From an uncultured Clostridia bacterium (GTDB lineage: Bacteria > Bacillota > Clostridia > TANB77 > CAG-508), in assembly GCA_934119935.1 (NCBI GenBank), contig CAKOSX010000001.1:434001-498000 (forward strand): 64,000 nucleotides of DNA, written 5' to 3'. Below are positions 33,251-40,268 of this stretch, piece after piece. The notes under the pieces are model-generated. The model was not told the origin of the DNA. It saw only the letters and a list, made by a program, of their open reading frames with translations, and made no database searches. The translations under genes and the position numbers were made by a program. How positions within the stretch are numbered: position 1 is the stretch's first letter; each line of letters opens with the position of its first letter.

Positions 33251-34654
33251 ATGGATTTTGTAAATGAAAAGTTAGAAGAATTTAATAAATTCTTAGATGG
33301 CAAAAAGGTTGCTATAATCGGCATGGGTGTTAGCAATGTGCCTTTGCTTGATTATTTTTATGATAAAAATGCTAAGGTAACTGTATTTGATAAGAAAAAT
33401 TTATCAGATGAAATTATGGAAAAGATAAATAGATATAGATATGAAGTTGAAATCGGGGCAGATAATTTATCTAGACTACATGGATTTGATGTTATTTTCA
33501 GGTCTCCTAGTGCTCTTCCAACAACTCCAGAGTTTGTAGAAGAAGTTGAAAAAGGTGCGTTACTAACGTCTGAAATTGAAATGGTTTTAAAACTTGCACC
33601 ATGCAAAGTTATTGGAATTACCGGAACAGAAGGCAAGACCACTACTACATCAATAATATATGAAATATTGAAGCAAGCTGGATACAATTGTTTCCTAGGT
33701 GGAAATATTGGAAAGCCTATATTTACTAAGGTAAAAGACATGAGACCAGACGATATAATTGTGCTTGAATTAAGCAGTTTTCAATTGATGGGAATGGACG
33801 TAAGCCCAGATATTTCGGTTGTAACAAATATGTTTCCAGACCACTTAAATGTTCATAAATCATATGAAGAATACCAAGAAGCTAAAAAGAATATATTCTT
33901 GCATCAAGACAAAAATGGAATAACAATTTTAAATAAAGACAATGAAATTACTAGAAATTTTGCAAATGAAGTTGTTGGTAAAACTATATTCTTTAGTAGC
34001 ACAAAACAGCTAAAAGATGGCTATGTATATGATAGAGAAGATGGAATGATTAAGCATTGCGTAAATGGAGAATGCACAGATTTATTAGGAAAAGATGAAA
34101 TAAAATTAAGAGGAATTCATAATTACGAAAATATTTGTGCGGCACTTGCTACAACTGAAACATTAGCTACTAAAGAGCAACAAGTAAATGCCATAAAGAG
34201 TTTCAATGGAGTAGAACATAGATTAGAGTTCGTAAGAGAGCTAAATGGTGTAAAATATTATAATGATTCTATTGGAACTAGCCCGGCAAGCACGATTGCA
34301 GGATTAAATGCATTCGACGAGAATATAGTTCTATTAGCTGGCGGATCTGATAAAGGTTTGGATTATAAAGAAATTGGAGAGAAAATTGCACAAAAAGTAG
34401 GAACACTAATATTGACCGGTCCAACATCAGAAAAAATAGAAAATGCAACAATAATTGCGTTAGAAAATTTGAAAGATAAAAAAATAGATATTGTACATTG
34501 TACGAATTTAGAAGAAGCCGTGAAGATGGCAAGACACAAGGCAGTTGCCGGAGACATAGTATTGTTATCTCCCGCTAGTGCAAGTTTCGATGCATTTAAA
34601 AATTTCGAAGAACGTGGCAAAAAATTCAAACAGTATGTAAACGAACTAAATTAA
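33251..34654 (+). CDS. murD: UDP-N-acetylmuramoylalanine--D-glutamate ligase
   Basis: This 467-residue Mur ligase adds D-Glu to UDP-MurNAc-L-Ala in the cytoplasmic phase of peptidoglycan synthesis. An N-terminal Rossmann-like domain (KVAIIGMGVSNVPLLDYF) is followed by the ATP loop GITGTEGKTTTTSII (about residue 120), NMFPDHLNVH, the HNYENICAALA motif, GVEHRLEFVRELNGVKYYNDSIGTSP, and LLAGGSDKG. ATG 33251 follows AAGGAG; the frame is open further upstream through the REP, but without a start signal. The usual mur/dcw neighbours are absent here. Confidence 0.93.
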   Translation: MDFVNEKLEEFNKFLDGKKVAIIGMGVSNVPLLDYFYDKNAKVTVFDKKNLSDEIMEKINRYRYEVEIGADNLSRLHGFDVIFRSPSALPTTPEFVEEVEKGALLTSEIEMVLKLAPCKVIGITGTEGKTTTTSIIYEILKQAGYNCFLGGNIGKPIFTKVKDMRPDDIIVLELSSFQLMGMDVSPDISVVTNMFPDHLNVHKSYEEYQEAKKNIFLHQDKNGITILNKDNEITRNFANEVVGKTIFFSSTKQLKDGYVYDREDGMIKHCVNGECTDLLGKDEIKLRGIHNYENICAALATTETLATKEQQVNAIKSFNGVEHRLEFVRELNGVKYYNDSIGTSPASTIAGLNAFDENIVLLAGGSDKGLDYKEIGEKIAQKVGTLILTGPTSEKIENATIIALENLKDKKIDIVHCTNLEEAVKMARHKAVAGDIVLLSPASASFDAFKNFEERGKKFKQYVNELN

Positions 34655-34662
34655 CAAAACAC

Positions 34663-34697
34663 AGCCTTCCTCATATAATACAGTATATAGGGAGGCT
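34663..34697 (+). promoter_or_regulatory. Hairpin enclosing a ribosome binding site
   Basis: AGCCTTCCT (34663-34671) pairs with AGGGAGGCT (34689-34697, one G-T pair), burying the GGGAGG that serves the ATG at 34704. It may also end the murD transcript. Confidence 0.5.
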
Positions 34698-34703
34698 TTA
34701 GTA

Positions 34704-35048
34704 ATGAGTGCATTACTGAACTTTCTTCCGGTAAAAGGGAGGAGGAAGTTTAATATGTTAAATAGTGACGAATATATGAAAGCTATTGTTGGCGATACAT
34801 ACAGCAGAGGTGATATAAATATAAAAGAACCAACACTGCAAAATATAAATTTATATCCGGAATTATTCTTAAGAATAAACCCAGTGGTAATAAACAAGTG
34901 CAAGAAAATTGACCAAAAGCTTACATCAGAACTGATTGAACAAATTACAAATCAGGTACTCGTAGAATTAAATCAAAAGGAAAACAAAGATAGTATACAA
35001 AGAGATTTTATTCAAATTTTAGTATTAAATCAATTAATCAATAAATAG
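34704..35048 (+). CDS. Small hypothetical protein with two possible starts
   Basis: I do not recognise this protein (114 residues from 34704, 97 from 34755). ATG 34704 follows GGGAGG buried in a hairpin; in-frame ATG 34755 follows an even stronger GGGAGGAGG. The N-terminal extra 17 residues (MSALLNFLPVKGRRKFN) are basic. The remainder is helical and polar, with YSRGDINIKEPTLQNINLYPELFLRINP and a Gln/Asn/Lys-rich C-terminus. There is no signal or membrane segment. The choice of start could be regulated by hairpin opening. It stands between murD and a hairpin element. Confidence 0.5.
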   Translation: MSALLNFLPVKGRRKFNMLNSDEYMKAIVGDTYSRGDINIKEPTLQNINLYPELFLRINPVVINKCKKIDQKLTSELIEQITNQVLVELNQKENKDSIQRDFIQILVLNQLINK

Positions 35049-35052
35049 GCAT

Positions 35053-35180
35053 AATAAGCATGAATAATTTTTTTTTAACATCGACACGTCGCTCTTGGTC
35101 GGGGCTCCTAGCGGACCCCTCAAAGGGCGAGCTTCCGGTCTCGTTTGGCAAAACATAAAATTATTCATGCTTAGCTTATT
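35053..35180 (-). repeat. Long-armed hairpin element, copy 3
   Basis: Reverse-strand copy. AAGCATGAATAATTTT (35056-35071) and its inverted repeat (35157-35172) form a perfect 16-bp arm, with further pairing outside. Core on minus: GCTC, GCCCTTTGA, GGGG-TCC-GCTA-GGA-G-CCCC, GACCAA, GAGC. P2 is GGGG/CCCC instead of GGAG/CTCC, a compensatory change. The CGAGACCGGAAGCTCGCC segment is shared with copy 4. Confidence 0.8.
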
Positions 35181-35311
35181 CCTGCTTAATTTATCTATTT
35201 CAATTTAAATTTTTATGAAAATTTTACCAAATCAGCAAAATTCAAACTGTATATTCAAATTTCAAATGTGCATAATAATATTGTAAATTTTTTTGAAAGG
35301 TGGATATATAA

Positions 35312-35749
35312 ATGAAAGTTAAAGATTGTATGTGTAATCATGTTAATTTTGTAAAACCAAACACATCTGTACAGGACTGTGCTAAAATGATGTGTGAATG
35401 CCATATTGGTTGTACTCCAGTATGTGATGATTCAAACAGATTAGTTGGAATTGTAACAGATAGAGACATTCTTTTAAGAGCAGTTGCCTGTGACAAAGAC
35501 ACTTGTAAAACTCCAGTTAGCGAGATAATGACAACACAGCCATGCTCATGTACCCCAAACAGTGAAATTACAGAGGCTGAAAGATTAATGTCTGAAAAAC
35601 AAATTAGAAGAATACCTGTAACACAAAATAACAAGGTTATTGGTATTTTAACACTAGGAGATTTAGCAGTAAATCAATCAGTAGACCAAAAGGGATTATG
35701 TGACACAATAGAATGCATTTGTGGAACAGACGAGCAAAACGCACAGTAG
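35312..35749 (+). CDS. Cysteine-rich CBS-domain-pair protein
   Basis: This 145-residue protein consists of two CBS motifs: VKDCMCNHVNFVKPNTSVQDCAKMM...VGIVTDRDIL and VSEIMTTQPCSCTPNSEITEAERLM...VIGILTLGDLAV. CBS pairs bind adenine nucleotides or related ligands and regulate partners. Fourteen cysteines are unusual for this family; several are paired (CMC, CEC, CSC, CIC) and a Cys cluster lies in the C-terminal tail, which suggests metal or redox sensing. No fused effector domain. A GAAAGG site precedes the ATG. Related short CBS proteins in Clostridia are often annotated as signal-transduction proteins of unknown output. Confidence 0.85.
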   Translation: MKVKDCMCNHVNFVKPNTSVQDCAKMMCECHIGCTPVCDDSNRLVGIVTDRDILLRAVACDKDTCKTPVSEIMTTQPCSCTPNSEITEAERLMSEKQIRRIPVTQNNKVIGILTLGDLAVNQSVDQKGLCDTIECICGTDEQNAQ

Positions 35750-35769
35750 TATAAATATAAACAAATCGA

Positions 35770-35804
35770 GAAAGAAGTAATATGCGCATATTATTTCTTT
35801 TTTG
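35770..35804 (+). terminator. Rho-independent terminator
   Basis: TAATATG/CATATTA self-complementary stem (35778-35793), extended by AAGAA/TTTCTT and followed by T. Confidence 0.75.
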
Positions 35805-35880
35805 ATGTTTTTGTAAAAAATATTATAGAAAAAATTCTTTGTTTGTAGTATAATCACTGACATAAGGAGAACTAAAAATT

Positions 35881-36909
35881 ATGTATTATGAAAATTTGAA
35901 CAAAGATTTAAAAGAATATTTTAGAGTATTGGAGCCAGATTTCCCTAAATGGCTAAATGAGTATATTAATACAAAAAGATTGTTATACCAACAATATATT
36001 AGTGTAGCATGTGGCACAAATTATTCTAAATTATTTGAAAAAAGTTCTTTCTTTTCAACATTAGACCATTCTATTGCGGTGGCATTAATTGTGTGGCATT
36101 TTACGCATGACAAAATTCAAACACTTGCTGGGCTTTTTCATGACATAGCTACCCCTGTATTTAAGCACTGTGTGGACTTTCTAAATGGTGATTATATGAC
36201 TCAAGAATCTACTGAAGATTTAACTACCGCAATTATTGAAAATTCAGATGATATTATGGCATTGTTAAAGAGAGATAAAATACAAGTTGAACAAGTTGAC
36301 AATTATCATATGTATCCAATTGCAGATAATGATACGCCTAGACTATCTGCTGACAGATTAGAATATTCACTTTCAAATGCATTAATAGTTTATAAATTGT
36401 TAAACTTAGAAGATATTATAGAAATTTATAATGATATTGAAATTCAAAAGAATGAGCAGGGATTGCCTGAATTAGGCTTTAAAACTAAGAAAATCGCAAG
36501 AAAATTTGTAAAAATTACTAGCAAATTGTCTATTATTTATCGAGAAGACAGAACTAGATATTCTATGCAATTTCTTGCTGACATTTTAAAGAAACTAAGT
36601 GATGAAGGTACAATAGAAAAAAAGGACTTGTATGAATTGAAAGAATCAGACATTATTGATATCATTGAAAATTCAAAATATAATAAAATTTTCGAAATAT
36701 GGAAAAATGCAAGCAAAGTAAAAATATCTAAAGAAGAACCGGAAAATGTTTATTTTGTACATCATGGTGCAAAAATTAGATACATAGACCCTATGGTTAA
36801 TGGGGAAAAAATTTCAAAATGTTGCAAAATTGCAAATAAAATGATACAAGACAATTTATCGTATGATATGAATAATTATGTATATTTAGATTTCAACTTT
36901 GATGAATAA
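35881..36909 (+). CDS. HD-domain metal-dependent phosphohydrolase
   Basis: This 342-residue cytoplasmic protein has an HD domain in the first half: TLDHSIAVALIVWHF (first His), AGLFHDIATPVF (HD), and a later D in SADRLEYSLSNALI. HD enzymes hydrolyse nucleotides or related phosphoesters with two metal ions; the substrate here is not predictable. The C-terminal half is helical with a VYFVHHGAKIRYIDPM segment. It starts ATG at 35881 after AAGGAGA. A TATAAT at 35849-35854 could be its -10 box, but no good -35 was seen. Confidence 0.75.
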   Translation: MYYENLNKDLKEYFRVLEPDFPKWLNEYINTKRLLYQQYISVACGTNYSKLFEKSSFFSTLDHSIAVALIVWHFTHDKIQTLAGLFHDIATPVFKHCVDFLNGDYMTQESTEDLTTAIIENSDDIMALLKRDKIQVEQVDNYHMYPIADNDTPRLSADRLEYSLSNALIVYKLLNLEDIIEIYNDIEIQKNEQGLPELGFKTKKIARKFVKITSKLSIIYREDRTRYSMQFLADILKKLSDEGTIEKKDLYELKESDIIDIIENSKYNKIFEIWKNASKVKISKEEPENVYFVHHGAKIRYIDPMVNGEKISKCCKIANKMIQDNLSYDMNNYVYLDFNFDE

Positions 36910-36988
36910 TCAGCGAAAAAATAAATAGTAATGTATACTTTTTGAAAATTACCATAAAATAGTAATATATTATTTATTAGGAGCTATT

Positions 36989-38092
36989 ATGGTAATTGAT
37001 ATGAATTATTGGACAAAGGTGTTTAGAAAGTTAGTTTTATTGGTATTAAGCCTTATAGCTATTTACCTGAGCTTTAAACTAGCTTTCTTTTATATGCCTT
37101 TTTTAATTGCCTTTGTAATTTCTCTTTTATTAGAGCCAGCTATCAGACTGCTTATGAGAAAATGTAAATTTAGACGAAAAACGAGTGCGATTATAGTAAT
37201 TGTAGTTGTGCTGGGAATAATTCTTGGGTTATTAATATGGGGGATAGCAACACTTGTTTCAGAAGGCTCAAATTTGCTAGATAATTTAGGAACATATTTT
37301 ACTAATGCGAGTCAGATGATACAGAAATTTCTTGGAAATGAAAATTTGAAAAAATTGAACATTCCAGAGAATGTAGTTACTGCCATCGAAAAATCTGCGA
37401 CAGAACTCTTAAATACAGCAGTTTCATGGCTGAATTCATTCTTAAAAGGAGCACTAGAATGGATTACCTCGATCCCAACCATTGGAGTGTACTTTGTTGT
37501 AACTTTTTTATCACTTTACTTCATTTGCACAGATAAAGTATACATGATAGACCAGATGGAGCATCATTTGCCGGAGATGTGGGTAAAGAAAATTTATAAA
37601 CATCTAAAAGAAATAATCGAAGTACTTGGAAAATATCTAAAAGCTGAGGCAATATTAGTATTGGTGTCATTCATAATTTCATTAATTGGACTATATATAT
37701 TCAAACTAACTGGAATGAAGGTATCATATCCATTACTATATGCATTAGGCATTGGATTTGTAGACGCACTCCCAATATTCGGCTCAGGAAGTGTAATGGT
37801 TCCATGGGCGATAATAACTGCATGCAATGGAGACATAAAGCTTGCAATTAGTATATTTGTGTTATGGATAATAATGTCTATAGTAAGGCAATTTATAGAG
37901 CCCAGAATTGTAGGAAATCACATTGGAATACATCCTATATTCACGCTGATTGCAATGTATACGGGCTTCAAAATATCAGGCATAATCGGATTGTTTATCG
38001 GCCCGATAGCCTTAATAATTCTAAAAAATATATTTGGTACCATGTTAGATAAGGGAGTTGTAAAATCTATATTCTCGAGAGATTATTCATAA
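36989..38092 (+). CDS. ytvI: AI-2E family transporter, sporulation protein YtvI type
   Basis: This 367-residue protein has about eight membrane segments in the AI-2E/TqsA-like family: N-terminal paired TMs (VLLVLSLIAIYLSFKLAFFYMPFLIAFVIS), a central amphipathic region (GTYFTNASQMIQKF), and a conserved C-terminal core including PIFGSGSVMVPWAI and RQFIEPRIVGNHIGIHP. In spore formers this subgroup is annotated as the sporulation integral membrane protein YtvI. Transport substrate is unknown. TTAGGAG precedes the ATG; MNYWTK at 37001 is an alternative start. Confidence 0.8.
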   Translation: MVIDMNYWTKVFRKLVLLVLSLIAIYLSFKLAFFYMPFLIAFVISLLLEPAIRLLMRKCKFRRKTSAIIVIVVVLGIILGLLIWGIATLVSEGSNLLDNLGTYFTNASQMIQKFLGNENLKKLNIPENVVTAIEKSATELLNTAVSWLNSFLKGALEWITSIPTIGVYFVVTFLSLYFICTDKVYMIDQMEHHLPEMWVKKIYKHLKEIIEVLGKYLKAEAILVLVSFIISLIGLYIFKLTGMKVSYPLLYALGIGFVDALPIFGSGSVMVPWAIITACNGDIKLAISIFVLWIIMSIVRQFIEPRIVGNHIGIHPIFTLIAMYTGFKISGIIGLFIGPIALIILKNIFGTMLDKGVVKSIFSRDYS

Positions 38093-38153
38093 AAGCAAAA
38101 AAACTTTCATAGTATGTACCATAAGAAAACAATTCTTATGGGAGGCTTGAAAG

Positions 38154-38702
38154 ATGTATATTCGTAATTTTAAATTAAATGGTAAGATGATATTCAAGAT
38201 AATATTTGTTATTCTAATAATCTTAATATTTATAATGTTTGCAATAGGCATATTTAATATATTTAATTCAAATGAAAAGGTAACGTCAAAAAGCGACGGG
38301 ATGCCACCAAATCAAGTAAATATTATAACAGCAACCAATTACACAAATGTGTTAAAAACGGTTCATGACAATATGACTCCATATATAGGCAAAAAAATAA
38401 GATTCGTTGGATTTGTTTATAGACTATACGATTTCTCGAATGATCAATTTGTACTTGCAAGGCAAATGATTGTTTCACCAGACTTACAAGCAGTTGTAGT
38501 AGGCTTTTTGTGCCACTTGAATGGAGCAGAAAAGTATAAAGATGGATGTTGGGTAGAAATTGAAGGAACAATAACAAAAGGGGAATACCACGGAGAAATT
38601 CCGGTTATAGAAATAGAAAAAATAAAAGAAACTAAAACGCCAAATGATGAGTATGTATACCCACCAGACGAGAGTTATGTACCGACATCTGCAATGTTAT
38701 AA
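38154..38702 (+). CDS. DUF1980/TIGR03943-like membrane-anchored OB-type protein
   Basis: This 182-residue protein has one N-terminal membrane segment (about residues 12-37) and an extracytoplasmic domain. VLKTVHDNMTPYIGKKIRFVGFVYRL, FVLARQMIVSP, AVVVGFLCHL and WVEIEGTITKGEY follow the C-terminal domain of the TIGR03943/DUF1980 (YcgQ) family, an OB-like fold often encoded beside a permease (YcgR). No permease partner is adjacent. The leader contains a CATAAGAA/TTCTTATG hairpin (38121-38143) immediately before GGAGG, enclosed by CTTTCA/TGAAAG, so translation may be structure-controlled. Confidence 0.65.
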   Translation: MYIRNFKLNGKMIFKIIFVILIILIFIMFAIGIFNIFNSNEKVTSKSDGMPPNQVNIITATNYTNVLKTVHDNMTPYIGKKIRFVGFVYRLYDFSNDQFVLARQMIVSPDLQAVVVGFLCHLNGAEKYKDGCWVEIEGTITKGEYHGEIPVIEIEKIKETKTPNDEYVYPPDESYVPTSAML

Positions 38703-38866
38703 AAAATTTATAATACATTTAACTTAAAAAATAGAATTATGAGGTAATTGATCAGTTTGAAAGTTTTAATTTTATTACAATAATATTTCAAAAGAAAAAA
38801 GTATTGAAAAGAAAGTTTATGTATGATATCCTATATTATATAAAAATAAGAAGGAGAGAGAAAAAG

Positions 38867-40069
38867 ATGAAAAGAAAAACTCAAGAAAAAGGAATAACAC
38901 TAATTGCGTTAGTTGTTACAATTGTTGTTTTGTTGATTTTAGCAGGAATAAGTTTAAATATGGTACTAGGAGAAAACGGGATAATAACAAAGGCTAAAGC
39001 TGCAAGAGAAAAGACAATGACGGCAAAAGAAAATGAAACATCTGATATGGATCAGATTGCCAAAGATATAGATAGTACAATAGAAAGTACTGATATTGAA
39101 AATGAAACCCTCATAGATGCTTTGGAAAAAGGACATCTACAAATAGGTGACTATGTAGATTATAAGCCAGTGGAAGGAAAAGAGTATATCAGCCATGCAG
39201 ATAAAAATGGATGGGCAAAACAAACATACACGGTAGATACTAATACCACATGGAGGGTACTAGGAAAAGAAAATGGCCAAGTTTTGTTAATATCAGGAAG
39301 TCCAATAAAGAAAACCATGAATTCGGCTTCCTCGAATACATGGGATAAAGATCCTTATTTATACATGAAGGGGGCTTATGCATATGAAAATTGTAAAGAA
39401 ATATTAAATGGTATATGTGATATTTATAGCAGTGATCTAGGTAAAGCTAGAAGTATAACTATTGAAGATGTTAATAAAGCATGTGGCATAAAAGTGGAAA
39501 ACAATAAGGTGTTTTTAGAAAGTGTTCCTGATGAAAACCTAAATACAAAAATGGGAATGGGATGTTCATATACTTTTTCTGGAACAGGATATACACCCAA
39601 AAGTTATTTAAATGGTAAGAAAGCTGAGACACAAGGAACAAAAGTAACTTCAACGGAATATTTTTATAATATAGACAATATTAAAACTAAGACGATTGGA
39701 AAAACGACATTAGAGAGCTTATTATTTGATAAAATTTCTAGAAATGAAGATTGCGTGAAGGCATATTGGCTTGCTTCACCACAGATTGGGGTACAGATAG
39801 TTTCAGGATCTTTATCATTCTTTGGAGTAAGTTCTTGCTCGACAGGTGGAGTTGGAATGAGTATGGATACTTTAGAGTGTGGAGGACTATGGACTGCATT
39901 GAAATATGGAGTGCGTCCGGTGATTTCTATAAATCCAGAAGTCACAATAAAAGAGGTTCCAAAAATAAACGATAAAAATGAAGAGTCATGGAGTGAATAT
40001 AATAATAACTATTCTGATGTGAAACATGGTAATGCGAATAATGGCGAAGTAGAAAATCCAGAAAATTAA
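38867..40069 (+). CDS. Pilin-like surface protein with DUF6273-type lectin-fold domain
   Basis: The product has 400 residues from the ATG at 38867, which follows AAGGAGAG; the frame is open to 38804 without a start signal. Residues about 8-35 are a prepilin-like signal (KGITLIALVVTIVVLLILAG), with Ala instead of Glu at position +5. After a helical stretch to residue 65, the region GDYVDYKP...TWRVLGKENGQVLLISGSPIK is typical of the DUF6273 C-type-lectin-like domain, ending AYWLASPQIG...LKYGVRPVISI. Probably exposed on the cell surface and ligand-binding. It is one of four genes in the window with this N-terminus. Its own terminator follows. Confidence 0.75.
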   Translation: MKRKTQEKGITLIALVVTIVVLLILAGISLNMVLGENGIITKAKAAREKTMTAKENETSDMDQIAKDIDSTIESTDIENETLIDALEKGHLQIGDYVDYKPVEGKEYISHADKNGWAKQTYTVDTNTTWRVLGKENGQVLLISGSPIKKTMNSASSNTWDKDPYLYMKGAYAYENCKEILNGICDIYSSDLGKARSITIEDVNKACGIKVENNKVFLESVPDENLNTKMGMGCSYTFSGTGYTPKSYLNGKKAETQGTKVTSTEYFYNIDNIKTKTIGKTTLESLLFDKISRNEDCVKAYWLASPQIGVQIVSGSLSFFGVSSCSTGGVGMSMDTLECGGLWTALKYGVRPVISINPEVTIKEVPKINDKNEESWSEYNNNYSDVKHGNANNGEVENPEN

Positions 40070-40092
40070 TAATAAAAATAAATACTATAAAA

Positions 40093-40125
40093 ACAGAGCA
40101 AAAAATCTAGCTCTGTTCTTATTAT
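40093..40125 (+). terminator. Rho-independent terminator
   Basis: AACAGAGC (40093-40100) pairs with GCTCTGTT (40111-40118), then CTTATTAT. Confidence 0.75.
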
Positions 40126-40151
40126 ATATTTTAAAATTATTACGATTTTAC

Positions 40152-40180
40152 TTGCTAAATGCCACATTTAGTTATATAAT
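40152..40180 (+). promoter_or_regulatory. Sigma-A promoter of secA
   Basis: TTGCTA (40152-40157), 17-base spacer, TATAAT (40175-40180); about 88 bases upstream of the ATG. GATGGCAAAA...TTTTGCCGTG in the leader forms a small hairpin. Confidence 0.65.
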
Positions 40181-40268
40181 AACCACGTAAACTATAACAA
40201 AGTTAAAAGATGGCAAAATGTAACCTATTTTGCCGTGTATTACATAAATTTGAAAGGATGAATTATTC

